Shown piece after piece: positions 49,681-58,052 of a stretch of 64,000 nt of DNA (position 1 is its first letter; each line of letters starts with the position of its first letter). The translations under genes were made by a program, and so were the position numbers. The notes under the pieces were generated by a model, which saw nothing but the letters and a program-made list of their open reading frames with translations, searched no databases and was not told the origin of the DNA. Location: positions 54,857-118,856 of the forward strand of contig DASWNX010000020.1 of the NCBI GenBank assembly GCA_036399055.1, read 5' to 3'. Source of the stretch: Jatrophihabitans sp. Lineage in GTDB: Bacteria; Actinomycetota; Actinomycetes; Mycobacteriales; Jatrophihabitantaceae.

Positions 49681-50567
49681 GCGACGCGGCTGGAGACCGA
49701 GCCACTCCCGCCGCGGGCGGAGTGCTGTGGCGCCAAGACGCTGACCAGGTGCTGGTGGCGGTGGTGCATCGACCGCGCTATGAGGATTGGACGCTGCCCA
49801 AAGGCAAGCTCCACCCTGGTGAGCATCCGCTGATCGCGGCCACGCGTGAGGTGCAGGAGGAGACCGGCGCCCAGGTCGAGGTCGGCCGGCGGCTGTCATC
49901 GGCGGAGTACCGGTTCGGCGCGGACGCGGTCAAGCGGGTGTCCTATTGGGCGATGCGCTACCGCGGCGGCGAGCACGTCGCCGGTGACGAGGTAGATCAG
50001 CTGCGCTGGGCCACGGTGGCCGAGGCGACCCAGCAGTTGAGCTATCCGGTGGACCGCGGTGTGCTGGCTGATTTCGCCCGGCTGCCCAGCGCCACCAGGA
50101 CGCTGTTGCTGCTCCGGCACGCCAGGGCGGGTAAGCGGTCGCAGTTCTGCGGTGATGACCGGTTACGGCCGCTGGACAAAGCCGGACGCCGGCAGGCCCG
50201 CGAGGCGGTGCCGGTGCTGGCGGCGTTCAATCCGCGCCGGGTGCTGGCTGCCGACCGGGTGCGCTGCGAGCAGAGCCTCCAGCCGCTGGCCGATCACCTG
50301 GGCCTACGTGTGCTCAGCGTGCCCGCGCTCTCGGATGAGGCCTACGCCGATGACCCGGACGCCGGCCTGGCAGAGGTCCGGCACTTGTCGCAACAGCCAG
50401 GCACGACGGTGATCTGCAGCCAGGGAGAGACGATTCCGGCGCTGCTGGAGCAGCTCGGGGCGCCGCCCGGCGGGCCGTATCCAGCCCGCAAGGGGTCGCT
50501 GTGGGCGCTGTCTGTCGCTGAGCGAGGTGTGATCGCAGCCGACTACTACCCGCAGCTCAGCGGCTGA
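49677..50567 (+). CDS. mutT1: Two-domain MutT1: Nudix hydrolase plus histidine phosphatase
   Basis: A 296-residue protein. The Nudix box [20 protein letters not shown], followed by TGAQV, occupies the first domain (about 15-140). The second domain is a histidine phosphatase starting [13 protein letters not shown] (catalytic His). In mycobacteria MutT1 sanitises 8-oxo-dGTP, or the dinucleotide polyphosphates formed by this activity. GTG 49677 overlaps the ppk stop; the ribosome site is inside ppk. The adjacent polyphosphate kinase suggests a shared link to nucleotide and phosphate metabolism, which is inference. Confidence 0.92.
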   Translation: MSDAAGDRATPAAGGVLWRQDADQVLVAVVHRPRYEDWTLPKGKLHPGEHPLIAATREVQEETGAQVEVGRRLSSAEYRFGADAVKRVSYWAMRYRGGEHVAGDEVDQLRWATVAEATQQLSYPVDRGVLADFARLPSATRTLLLLRHARAGKRSQFCGDDRLRPLDKAGRRQAREAVPVLAAFNPRRVLAADRVRCEQSLQPLADHLGLRVLSVPALSDEAYADDPDAGLAEVRHLSQQPGTTVICSQGETIPALLEQLGAPPGGPYPARKGSLWALSVAERGVIAADYYPQLSG

Positions 50568-50622
50568 GTCTCAGCACCCGATTCCTAAAAGCGCGCACCG
50601 CGGGACAGCGGCCCTTGAGAGA

Positions 50623-51459
50623 TCAGCCGGAGCGCTTGGCGGGGGCTCGCCTGGTCGCCTTCTTGGCCGGCTCGCCAGCAGCGGATTTCGTTGCCTTGCT
50701 GGCCGTCGCCTTGCTCGCTGTCGCCTTGCTTGCCGGCGTGGACTTGGTGGCGGCGGACCCGGTCGACTTGGCAGCTGCCCGCTTCGTGGGCGCCTTGCTG
50801 GCCGTCGCCTTGCTCGCCGTCGCCTTGCTCGCCGTCGCCTTGCTGGCCGTCGCCTTGCTGGCCGTCGCCTTGCTCGCTGCCGCCTTGCTCGCGGGGGCCT
50901 TGCTCGCGGGGGCCTTGCTAGCGGCCGCCTTGCTGGCCGGCCGCGCGGGGGTCGAGGTGGCAGCAGTCGACTTGGATGCGGCGGCCTTGCTCGCAGCAGT
51001 CGACTTGGTTGCGGCAGCCTTGCTCGCGGCAGTCTTGCTCGGGGCAGCCTTGCTCGCGGCAGCCTTGGTGGCGGCAGCGCCGTTGCTGGCAGAACTACCC
51101 GTCGACGCCGCGGCGCTTCGCCTGGCAGGAGCGGCCTTGGCGGCAGCGGCCGCCTTCTTGGCCGGCGGCTTGGGCAACTTCTTCGCGCCACTGATCACAG
51201 CCTTGAACTCAGCGCCTGCCCGGAAGGCGGGAACCGAGGTCTTCTTGACCCGGACGCTGGCGCCGGTGGCGGGGTTGCGCGCGACCCGAGCCCCACGGTC
51301 GCGCTTCTCGAACGATCCGAAGCCGGTCAGCGCCAGCTTCTCACCTTTGACCACGACGGTGTAGATCTCATCGAGCACGGCGTCGAGTGCGGTGCCGGCT
51401 GCCTTCTTGTCGGAGCCGAGACGAGTCGCCAGCGCCTCAATGAACTGAGCCTTGTTCAC
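50623..51459 (-). CDS. hup: Histone-like DNA-binding protein HU with long Lys/Ala tail
   Basis: A 278-residue HU. Residues 1-95 are the normal HU fold: VNKAQFIEALATRL at the start, GFGSFEKRDRGARVARNPAT as the DNA-bending arm and FRAGAEFKAVISG at the end. Residues 96-278 are a disordered tail of Lys, Ala, Ser and Thr resembling eukaryotic histone H1 and mycobacterial HupB. Inside it SKATASKATASKA repeats are encoded by 15-bp DNA repeats. GTG 51459 follows GGGAGGACAC; upstream open codons are leader. HU binds and bends DNA without sequence specificity. Confidence 0.95.
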   Translation of the reverse strand: MNKAQFIEALATRLGSDKKAAGTALDAVLDEIYTVVVKGEKLALTGFGSFEKRDRGARVARNPATGASVRVKKTSVPAFRAGAEFKAVISGAKKLPKPPAKKAAAAAKAAPARRSAAASTGSSASNGAAATKAAASKAAPSKTAASKAAATKSTAASKAAASKSTAATSTPARPASKAAASKAPASKAPASKAAASKATASKATASKATASKATASKATASKAPTKRAAAKSTGSAATKSTPASKATASKATASKATKSAAGEPAKKATRRAPAKRSG

Positions 51460-51790
51460 GTGTCCTCCCAGGACGCCGGTCGGCCACCGTGGCCAACCTC
51501 CACGAACGAACGGTAAAGCGTGCTCGCCGCAGAAACAACGCAATCGGCTTGTGTCGCAAGCACTATCTCACCGCGCATCGAGGCCGGTCTCCCGCGCGAC
51601 CGGCCGTTTTGACCGGCTAGAGCCCGATGTGTATGACCAGCGCGATCCCGCCGCACGAGGCGCCAGCAGCCCGGCAGCAGCCGGTCCGACCCGAGCGGCC
51701 ATGCTGATCGACGTCGTCGATAAGGCAGGGATTGCAAGGCCAAACTCGACTGGCGGACCTCCTCGTCGGGCCGCCGTGACCAATCCTGAC
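51460..51790. other. Gene-free spacer between leuD and hup
   Basis: This 331-bp region holds the hup promoter area and lies downstream of leuD (both genes minus strand). I see a short perfect palindrome ATCGAC-GTC-GTCGAT at 51707-51721 but no strong terminator or promoter boxes that I would defend. No reading frame looks coding. Confidence 0.6.
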
Positions 51791-52387
51791 TCAGCTCTGT
51801 CGCGCCACCGGCAACCATGGCTTACGACCTTGCTCATAGCGGTCGATGGCCGCGGTGTCGCGCAGCGTCAACGCGATGTCGTCCAAGCCTTCCAGCAGCC
51901 GCCAGCGGGTGTGGTCATCGAGGGCGAATCCGTGCCTCTCACCAGGCCAGCGCACCTGTCGCTCCAGCAGGTCGACGGTGACCTCGATCCGGGGGTCGGC
52001 GCAGATGTCATCGAGCAGGCGTTGGACGACCTTCTCCGGCAGCACCACGCTCAGCAGTCCGGCCTTGAGTGAATTGCCCCGGAAGATGTCGGCGAAACGC
52101 GATGAGATCACCACCCGGAAGCCGTAGTCCCACAGCGCCCAGACGGCGTGCTCACGCGATGACCCGGTGCCGAAGTCAGGGCCGGCGACCAACACCGACG
52201 CACCCGCATAGCGTTGTTGGTTCAAGACGAAGTCCGGCTCATCGGCGCGCCAGGCCTGAAAGAGCGCGTCTTGGAAGCCGGTCCTGGTGACCCGCTTGAG
52301 ATGGGCGGCCGGGATGATCTGATCGGTGTCTACATTGCTCCGCCGCAACGGCACGGCCCGTCCGGTGTGCACGGTGAACCTGTCCAT
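51791..52387 (-). CDS. leuD: 3-isopropylmalate dehydratase small subunit
   Basis: A 198-residue aconitase-type swivel domain protein pairing with LeuC to isomerise 2-isopropylmalate to 3-isopropylmalate in leucine synthesis. [20 protein letters not shown] and [17 protein letters not shown] are the family motifs. It starts 12 bp after the leuC stop and is in the same operon. Confidence 0.97.
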   Translation of the reverse strand: MDRFTVHTGRAVPLRRSNVDTDQIIPAAHLKRVTRTGFQDALFQAWRADEPDFVLNQQRYAGASVLVAGPDFGTGSSREHAVWALWDYGFRVVISSRFADIFRGNSLKAGLLSVVLPEKVVQRLLDDICADPRIEVTVDLLERQVRWPGERHGFALDDHTRWRLLEGLDDIALTLRDTAAIDRYEQGRKPWLPVARQS

Positions 52388-52399
52388 GTCAGTCCTGCC

Positions 52400-53797
52400 T
52401 CACAGATCGGCCGGGCTGGCCAGGCGCCCGGTGACAGCAGTGGCCGCGGCGACCAGCGGTGACACCAGATGGGTGCGCCCGCCCTTGCCCTGCCGCCCTT
52501 CGAAGTTCCGGTTCGAGGTCGAGGCGCTGCGCTCGCCGGGGCCGAGCTGATCGGGATTCATCCCCAAGCACATCGAGCAACCCGCCTGGCGCCACTGCGC
52601 TCCAGCCGCGATGAACACCGCGTCCAGACCCTCGTGCTCGGCCTGCTCGCGCACCCGCATGGAGCCCGGGACCACCAGCATCCGGACCCCGTCAGCTACC
52701 TTGCGACCACGCAGGACGGCCGCGGCGGCTCGCAGGTCCTCGATCCGTCCGTTGGTGCACGAGCCGAGGAACACCGTGTCGACCTTGATCTCACGCAGTG
52801 GGGTGCCGGCCGTCAATCCCATGTAGGAGAGGGCCTTCTTCGCCGACTCCCGATCGGACTCCTCGGTGTGATCAGCCGGGTCAGGCACGTTGGCTGACAG
52901 CGGAGCTCCCTGGCCGGGGTTGGTCCCCCACGTGACGAACGGGCTGATATCGGCGGCGTCCAGGCGCACCTCGCCGTCGAACTCGGCGTCGTGGTCGGTG
53001 ACCAGAGTCCTCCAGTACGCCACCGCGGCGTCCCACTCGGCGCCGGCAGGCGCGTGCGGGCGGCCTCGCAGGTAGGCGAAGGTGACCTCATCCGGAGCGA
53101 TCAGACCTGCCCGGGCGCCCCACTCGACGCTCATGTTGCACACGGTCATCCGGCCTTCCATGCTCATCTGCCGAAAGACCTCGCCGCGGTACTCCACCAT
53201 GTGCCCTTGGCCGCCGCCAGTCCCGGTCTGGGCTATCACGGCCAGGATGACGTCCTTCGCGGTGACTCCGGGCGCGAGCTCTCCTTCGACCGTCACCGCC
53301 ATGGTCTTGGGACGATCCAACGGCAGCGTCTGGGTGGCCAGCACGTGCTCCACCTGACTGGTCCCGATGCCGAAGGCCAGCGCGCCGAACGCGCCATGAG
53401 TCGAGGTGTGCGAGTCACCGCACACGATGGTCATGCCGGGTTGGGTGATCCCGAGTTGCGGGCCGATCACGTGCACGATGCCCTGCTCGTGATGCCCCAT
53501 CGGATACAGGGTGAGGCCGAATTCGGCGCAGTTGCGGCGCAAGGTCTCGATCTGGATCCGGCTGACGGGGTCAGCGATCGGGGCGAGAAGGTCGGTGGTG
53601 GGCACGTTGTGATCCTCGGTCGCCAGCGTCAGCTCGGGCCGGCGTACCGGGCGTCCGGCCAGTCGCAGGCCGTCGAAGGCCTGGGGGCTGGTGACCTCGT
53701 GGATGAGATGCATGTCGATGTAGAGCGAATCTGGCTCACCGGCCGCGCCGCGCACCAGATGGCTTTGCCACAGTTTCTCCGCCAACGTCTTGCCCAT
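52400..53797 (-). CDS. leuC: 3-isopropylmalate dehydratase large subunit
   Basis: A 465-residue aconitase-family subunit with the [4Fe-4S] cysteines in [15 protein letters not shown] and [11 protein letters not shown], plus the substrate loop [20 protein letters not shown]. It works with LeuD. ATG 53797 ([10 protein letters not shown]) follows GGAGAGGA; five open codons upstream are leader. A palindrome and an IclR-family gene lie divergently upstream, so leucine-responsive control by that regulator is expected. Confidence 0.97.
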   Translation of the reverse strand: MGKTLAEKLWQSHLVRGAAGEPDSLYIDMHLIHEVTSPQAFDGLRLAGRPVRRPELTLATEDHNVPTTDLLAPIADPVSRIQIETLRRNCAEFGLTLYPMGHHEQGIVHVIGPQLGITQPGMTIVCGDSHTSTHGAFGALAFGIGTSQVEHVLATQTLPLDRPKTMAVTVEGELAPGVTAKDVILAVIAQTGTGGGQGHMVEYRGEVFRQMSMEGRMTVCNMSVEWGARAGLIAPDEVTFAYLRGRPHAPAGAEWDAAVAYWRTLVTDHDAEFDGEVRLDAADISPFVTWGTNPGQGAPLSANVPDPADHTEESDRESAKKALSYMGLTAGTPLREIKVDTVFLGSCTNGRIEDLRAAAAVLRGRKVADGVRMLVVPGSMRVREQAEHEGLDAVFIAAGAQWRQAGCSMCLGMNPDQLGPGERSASTSNRNFEGRQGKGGRTHLVSPLVAAATAVTGRLASPADL

Positions 53798-53846
53798 TGC
53801 TGTCCTCTCCACGCCCCGCGCGGCTGTGCCGGGTCGGTTTGGATCT

Positions 53847-53876
53847 CATAGAGTGAGAATATAGTATCGTTCTATG
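53847..53876. promoter_or_regulatory. Palindrome between leuC and the iclR-type gene
   Basis: CATAGA (53847-53852) and TCTATG (53871-53876) are a perfect inverted repeat around the central GTGAGAATATAGTATCGT, which is itself partly symmetric. The right arm contains the ATG of the plus-strand regulator. On the plus strand TATAGT (53860-53865) resembles a -10 box ending 8 bp before that ATG; on the minus strand TACTAT resembles one facing leuC. It is a good candidate operator for the regulator. Confidence 0.6.
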
Positions 53877-54593
53877 GGACAGCATAGTGGCATTGGCGTA
53901 CTGGACAAGGCAGTGGCCATTCTTGCCGCCGCCGCGACCGAGCCAGCGGCGCTGGCCGAGCTGGTCGAACGGACGACGATTCCCAGAGCGACCGCGCACC
54001 GGCTGGCTGTCGCACTCGAGGTGCACCGGCTGCTGGCCCGCGATGCCGACGGACGGTTCACAGCCGGTCCGCGGTTGGCCGAACTGGCCGCAGCCGCAGC
54101 CGATCCGCTGCTCGAGCGGGCGAGCGAGGTGCTGGCCTGGGTTCGCGACACCGCGGGTGAGAGCGCCCAGCTCTACCGCCGCGACGGGCTCGAACGGGTC
54201 TGCGTGGCAGCCGCCGAGCGGGCCACCGGCCTGCGCACCACAGTGCCGCTGGGCGCCCGGCTGCCACTGACCGCAGGCTCCGGCGCGCAGGTGCTGTGCG
54301 CTTGGGAGCCAACCGAGACGATCGCGGCGCTGCTGCGCACCGCCCAGTTCACCGAGCGTTCCCTGGCCGAGGTTCGTCGGCGGGGATGGGCCCAGTCGAT
54401 CGGCCAGCGAGAGGCGGGCGTCGCTTCGGTGTCAGCGCCGATTTTCGGCCGAGGTCGCCGGGTGATCGCTGCGATCTCCATCTCTGGACCCATCGAGCGA
54501 CTGGGCCGCTCACCCGGCCAGCGCTTCGCTCCCATCCTCGCAGTCGCCGCCCAGCGCCTGCAGGACCCGCGCCTGGACCCATCAACGCCCTGA
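53874..54593 (+). CDS. ndgR: IclR-family regulator, NdgR-like
   Basis: A 239-residue regulator. The winged helix-turn-helix is at the N-terminus (GVLDKAVAILAAAATEP, ATAHRLAVALEVHRLLARDA) and the GAF-like effector domain after residue 85 (ESAQLYRRDGLERVCVAAAE, RRRGWAQSIGQREAGVASVSAP). The sequence closely matches what I remember of Streptomyces NdgR, which controls leucine and other amino acid genes from beside leuCD. ATG 53874 lies inside a palindrome, and no ribosome site precedes it, so the mRNA may be leaderless. No other in-frame start is near. Confidence 0.9.
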   Translation: MGQHSGIGVLDKAVAILAAAATEPAALAELVERTTIPRATAHRLAVALEVHRLLARDADGRFTAGPRLAELAAAAADPLLERASEVLAWVRDTAGESAQLYRRDGLERVCVAAAERATGLRTTVPLGARLPLTAGSGAQVLCAWEPTETIAALLRTAQFTERSLAEVRRRGWAQSIGQREAGVASVSAPIFGRGRRVIAAISISGPIERLGRSPGQRFAPILAVAAQRLQDPRLDPSTP

Positions 54594-54616
54594 CACCTGG
54601 TCAGCTGGAAAAGCCA

Positions 54617-54647
54617 AAGGGGGCAACCGCGATGCGGCTGCCCCCTT
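54617..54647. terminator. Bidirectional terminator after the iclR-type gene
   Basis: AAGGGGGCA (54617-54625) pairs with TGCCCCCTT (54639-54647), extended by CCGC/GCGG around a GAT loop with one mismatch. It ends the plus-strand regulator and the minus-strand GlsB gene. Confidence 0.85.
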
Positions 54648-54702
54648 CGGGCCAGAGGCGGGCTACCGGTTCTGACAGATCGGCGCCCGGATCGCGGCTG
54701 GT

Positions 54703-54981
54703 TCAGCGGCGAACGGCCGAGCGATTTCCGACCCGCATCCAGATCAGCAGCGCGATGACCGAGCCGATGACCGAGCCGATGATGCCCGAGGGCTGGAAGA
54801 AGCCCTCGCTGCCGTCCTTGTGGAAGATCAGGTAGCCGAGAAAGCCACCGATGAAGGACCCGACTATGCCGAGCAGGATCGTCCCGGCGATGCCGATGTC
54901 CTGCTTGCCGGGAACCAGCAGCCGAGCGAGCGCGCCCGCGATGAGACCGATGACAATAAGGGAGATGATCAAACCGAGCAT
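54703..54981 (-). CDS. GlsB/YeaQ/YmgE family stress membrane protein
   Basis: A 92-residue protein with three hydrophobic segments and glycine-zipper spacing (IIGLIAGALARLLVPG, GTILLGIVGSFIGGFLGYLI, GIIGSVIGSVIALLIW). The family is linked to general or envelope stress and was once called transglycosylase-associated. ATG 54981 has GAAGGAG upstream. Two 12-bp units at 54753-54776 encode the GSVIGSVI part. It neighbours a CsbD-like gene, another stress-type small protein. Confidence 0.9.
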   Translation of the reverse strand: MLGLIISLIVIGLIAGALARLLVPGKQDIGIAGTILLGIVGSFIGGFLGYLIFHKDGSEGFFQPSGIIGSVIGSVIALLIWMRVGNRSAVRR

Positions 54982-55096
54982 GAGACGCTCCTTCGTGGGA
55001 TAGAGATGAGCTGAGGTGGAACGACCCTCGGCGGCGGGTAGGCGGTGCGGATAAAGCGGTGCGAATACGGCAGTGCTGAGGCGCTAGGTACGCCAA

Positions 55097-55125
55097 GTCC
55101 CCGCCGGCAACGCTCCGGCGGGGAC
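55097..55125 (-). terminator. Terminator of the csbD-like gene
   Basis: GTCCCCGCCGG (55097-55107) and CCGGCGGGGAC (55115-55125) form a perfect 11-bp stem with loop CAACGCT, nine bases after the stop of the minus-strand CsbD-like gene. Confidence 0.85.
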
Positions 55126-55133
55126 AAGCGCTG

Positions 55134-55307
55134 TCAGTCCTTGAACGCGTCCTTGACCTTTTCGCCGGCCTGCTTGAGGTTGCCCTTGGTCTGGTCGACC
55201 TGGCCTTCGGCCCTCATGTCGTCATCGCCAGTCGCTTCGCCTGCCCGCTCCTTGGCCATGCCGCCGACCTCTTCGGCCTTGTTCTTTGCCTTGTCCAGTG
55301 CACTCAT
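55134..55307 (-). CDS. CsbD-like stress protein
   Basis: A 57-residue hydrophilic protein, MSALDKAKNKAEEVGGMAKE at the start and QTKGNLKQAGEKVKDAFKD at the end, which is the CsbD/YjbJ-type pattern. Members are abundant, natively flexible proteins induced by sigma-B-type general stress. ATG 55307 follows AAGGAG with ideal spacing. A terminator lies just after the gene, so it is a single-gene unit. Confidence 0.93.
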   Translation of the reverse strand: MSALDKAKNKAEEVGGMAKERAGEATGDDDMRAEGQVDQTKGNLKQAGEKVKDAFKD

Positions 55308-55329
55308 GAGTACTCCTTATCATCGACGG

Positions 55330-55346
55330 GATGCCCCAAGGGCATC
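55330..55346. promoter_or_regulatory. Small palindrome upstream of the csbD-like gene
   Basis: GATGCCC-CAA-GGGCATC is a perfect inverted repeat, 22 bp before the csbD-like start and 66 bp after the stop of the 93-residue gene, both on the minus strand. It may be a weak terminator, a 5' leader hairpin or an operator. Confidence 0.4.
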
Positions 55347-55412
55347 ACCGGATCTTGCCACAGCCAGGACGAAGGCTCAGGTGGGAGCAGCCGCCCGGCC
55401 GGGTCTAGGGCT

Positions 55413-55694
55413 TCACGACAGCACGGTGACTTGGGGCGCCGAGGCCCTGTCCGCGCAAGCCTGGACGAGCCGTTCGAGCCGTTCGTGGGCGAGCCGTTCG
55501 GTGAGCTCTGGAAGCGCGCCGACCGGTGAGCCCCGCAGGTGCTGGCGGGATTCTCGTACCACCTCGACGATGGCGGTGAGGGAGAGCCGATCCTCGAATT
55601 CGCGGAACAACCGCTCCACTATGTCGGCAAAGGACCGGTCGTGATAGTCAGGCTCGCCGTCCGGCGAGAGTCGGGTATCCGGCAGTGTGGTCAT
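55413..55694 (-). CDS. Small three-helix-bundle type protein, unknown function
   Basis: A 93-residue protein with three predicted helices: FADIVERLFREFEDRLS, LTAIVEVVRESRQHLR and LPELTERLAHERLERLVQAC. The pattern matches small actinobacterial proteins annotated as three-helix-bundle dimerisation domains; no enzyme motif is seen. ATG 55694 (MTTLPDTRL) is preferred to a start at 55775 because the upstream residues look non-coding. The region upstream is unusually AT-rich for this window. Confidence 0.7.
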   Translation of the reverse strand: MTTLPDTRLSPDGEPDYHDRSFADIVERLFREFEDRLSLTAIVEVVRESRQHLRGSPVGALPELTERLAHERLERLVQACADRASAPQVTVLS

Positions 55695-55930
55695 ACGGAC
55701 CTCGGAGATCAACCAGAGGTAAGCGTCAACTGCGGCACCAGCCCTGGAGCCAGACTGGCTCAGCGTGCCCCGCAAGCGACGTCGACCTGCTTTGAACGGG
55801 AATCGTTCACGGCTGGCTGTATAGCCGATCTAGGTACTCTAACCGGTGACGGCCTGATGTGGGATAACAATGTCGAACACCATTCCTATTTGCTGGTGTT
55901 GACGGTGAATATTCAAACGTTAGGTAGTCG

Positions 55931-56488
55931 TCAAAGAACTGCGGAAATCGCTTCGGCGACCTCGTCCGTCGACCGGTCAGCGGCCACCTCGCGGAGCAGG
56001 CCGCGGGTCCGGTAGTGCTCGACCAGCGGCCTGGTCTCGGCCTCGAACACTCGCAGCCGGTCGGTGATCACCTTAGGCGTGTCGTCGCTGCGCCCGGACG
56101 TGGCCGCCCGCTCAGACAAGCGCTTGACAAGCACGGCCTCGGGGACGGCCAGAAAGATCACTCGCTCGGGGCCGGCGCCGGACTCGGCGGCCACCTCCTC
56201 AGCTTGGACAGCCTGCGCCACCGACCGGGGAAAGCCGTCCAGGACGTAACCGCCGGCCCTGGCCGCGGCCAGCACCACCGGCACCACCAGCTTGAAGGTC
56301 AGCTCATCAGGCACCAGCTGACCGGAGTCGAGATAACCGGCGACCAATCGGCCGAGCTCGGTCCGGTCGCGGACCTCGGCACGCAGCAAGTCCCCGGAGG
56401 CGATGTGCGGCACGCCGAGACGGGCGGCCAACCGCTGGCCTTGGGTGCCCTTGCCCGAGCCGGGGGCCCCCAGCAAGATCAATCTCAC
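55931..56488 (-). CDS. adk: Adenylate kinase (short form)
   Basis: A 185-residue nucleoside monophosphate kinase. GAPGSGKGTQGQRLA is the P-loop, SGDLLR the NMP-binding segment and LDGFPRSVAQ the conserved Arg region. The LID is the short form (ERAATSGRSDDTPKVI), so it has no zinc-binding LID. It is not in the secY ribosomal operon where the main adk of actinobacteria sits, so it may be a second copy. It overlaps the upstream Gfo/Idh/MocA gene by 4 bp. Confidence 0.9.
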   Translation of the reverse strand: MRLILLGAPGSGKGTQGQRLAARLGVPHIASGDLLRAEVRDRTELGRLVAGYLDSGQLVPDELTFKLVVPVVLAAARAGGYVLDGFPRSVAQAVQAEEVAAESGAGPERVIFLAVPEAVLVKRLSERAATSGRSDDTPKVITDRLRVFEAETRPLVEHYRTRGLLREVAADRSTDEVAEAISAVL

Positions 56489-57375
56489 CGCGGACGCCGC
56501 GCGAGCTGACCTTCGGCGTCGGCGAGCAATCGCACCACCGAACGGCCCAACCGCACGTCGCAGGGGTGGCTGGGCGCCGGCTGCCGGGCCGCGGCCGCCA
56601 GCTCACGTGCCGCCGTCGCCAGCGCCTGACTGGCATCGCCTGAGGAACCCGGCATCATCGAGCGCCCGGCCGCGCCCCACACCTCCAGGCTCACCTCCGA
56701 AGCCGCCTCCGGGGTGTCGATGCTGACCGCGTAGCTGCTGCTCACCCCCGACTCGTGCCGCAGGATCAGGTGCACCAGGTCGCGCCGGCCGGGCCGGGCC
56801 GTGATCTCGACGATCGGGCCCAGCGCGCCGGTCAGCATCGCCAGGGCATGCGGGCCCACGTCCCACAGGCCGCCCTTGTCGTGGCGCCAGGGGGTGTCGA
56901 AGGGGCTGCCGGCCGCGAAGGCCGAGCCGAGCCAGAGCCCGGCCGCGCCGTCCCAATCCGAGCGCTGCGCGACCTGATCCAGCCACTGCCGCTGGCCGGC
57001 GTCGAAGCGAGCGGTGAAGAACACCACCGAGGCGACGCCGGCCTCGGCCACCGCCTCGGCCAACCGGTCGGCCTCAGCCACCGACACGGCGATCGGCTTC
57101 TCCAGCAGCAGATGCTTGCCCGCCCGGGCGGCCCGCAGCGCCAACTCGGCCTGCACCTGGGGCGGCACCGAGAAGGCGACCGCGTCCACGTCGGCGAACA
57201 GCTGGTCGACCCGTTCGTAGCCGGGGACGCCCAGCTCGGCGGCCAGCGCCGCCGTCTTGGCGCTGTCACGGCCCCAGATCCCACTGAGCTCGACGGACGG
57301 TTCGCTTCTCAGACCGGCCGCATGGGTGACCCGTGCCCAGTGACCGTTGCCGACCAGCCCTACCCGCATGCTCAT
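56485..57375 (-). CDS. Gfo/Idh/MocA family oxidoreductase
   Basis: A 296-residue NAD(P)-dependent oxidoreductase. The N-terminal Rossmann domain has GLVGNGHWARVTHAAGL, with HLLLEKPIAVSVAEAD as the conserved EKP motif. The C-terminal half is the substrate domain with KGGLWDVGPHALAMLTG (catalytic His). The substrate is probably a sugar or inositol. The start lies among GTG 57378, ATG 57375 and ATG 57369; AGGAGG favours 57375. It is translationally coupled to the adenylate kinase gene, an unexpected pair. Confidence 0.88.
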   Translation of the reverse strand: MSMRVGLVGNGHWARVTHAAGLRSEPSVELSGIWGRDSAKTAALAAELGVPGYERVDQLFADVDAVAFSVPPQVQAELALRAARAGKHLLLEKPIAVSVAEADRLAEAVAEAGVASVVFFTARFDAGQRQWLDQVAQRSDWDGAAGLWLGSAFAAGSPFDTPWRHDKGGLWDVGPHALAMLTGALGPIVEITARPGRRDLVHLILRHESGVSSSYAVSIDTPEAASEVSLEVWGAAGRSMMPGSSGDASQALATAARELAAAARQPAPSHPCDVRLGRSVVRLLADAEGQLARRPR

Positions 57376-57488
57376 CACCGCCCTCCTCTGGAAGCTGACT
57401 CGGTCCGCTAGGGACCGAGCCCAACTCTGCCACTGGCGAATGACCGGCTTGTACCCAGTCGCTGAGAAGGCGGCGCCAGACTGAGGCC

Positions 57489-58052
57489 ATGAGCATCTCC
57501 AGCGAACACCCGTTCCTGCCGCCGGAGGCTGAACGCAGCCCGATCCGGCGGCTCCGCGGCCGGTTGCCGTCGCCGGTGACGCTGTGGACCGCAGGCTCGG
57601 GTGAGGACCGCTCCGGTCTGACGGTGTCCTCGCTGCTGGTGGCCGACGGCGAGCCGGGTTACGTCGCCGGTGTGCTGGACCCGCTGTCGGAGCTGTGGGA
57701 CGGCTTGCGGGGCACCGGCGTCGCGGTGGTCACGCTGCTCAGCTGGCAGCATCAGCGACTGGCCGACGCCTTCGGCTACGTCGCGCCCGCGCCCGGAGGG
57801 CCGTTCCGACTGGCGGAGTGGACCCAGACCGACTGGGGCCCGGCGCTGCAGGGCGCCGGCGGCTGGGCCGGTTGCCGGCTCAGCGACCGGCCGCCGGTTC
57901 AGCTCGGCTGGGGCCTGCTGGTGCAGCTGGAGGTGGCGCACACCGAGTTCGGGGACGAGCAGCCGCCGCTGATCCACCGACGTGGCCGGTACCTCACGCT
58001 AGCCCCGGAGCGCGGCGCCCGCGCCCCGGCCGACCCGCAGTCATTCGGCTAG
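57489..58052 (+). CDS. Flavin-reductase-like FMN-binding protein
   Basis: A 187-residue split-barrel FMN-binding protein of the flavin reductase-like family. SPVTLWTAGSGEDRSGLTVSS is the barrel start with the flavin-contacting Thr/Ser, and SWQHQRLADAFGYVAPAPGG a conserved interior segment. Typical members reduce FMN or act as flavin sensors; substrate unknown. Its stop overlaps the stop of the secreted peptidase gene in convergent orientation by 4 bp. Confidence 0.8.
   Translation: MSISSEHPFLPPEAERSPIRRLRGRLPSPVTLWTAGSGEDRSGLTVSSLLVADGEPGYVAGVLDPLSELWDGLRGTGVAVVTLLSWQHQRLADAFGYVAPAPGGPFRLAEWTQTDWGPALQGAGGWAGCRLSDRPPVQLGWGLLVQLEVAHTEFGDEQPPLIHRRGRYLTLAPERGARAPADPQSFG

Noticed and set aside
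47125-49899. A 924-codon open frame antisense to ppk
   Set aside because: It is Arg/Pro/Gly-rich with no domain and lies exactly opposite a clearly coding ppk. High GC content leaves long open antisense frames throughout the window (for example 23735-25810 and 25401-27770).
54603-54660. Small gene after the iclR-type gene
   Set aside because: The segment is a terminator hairpin with no start and ribosome site.
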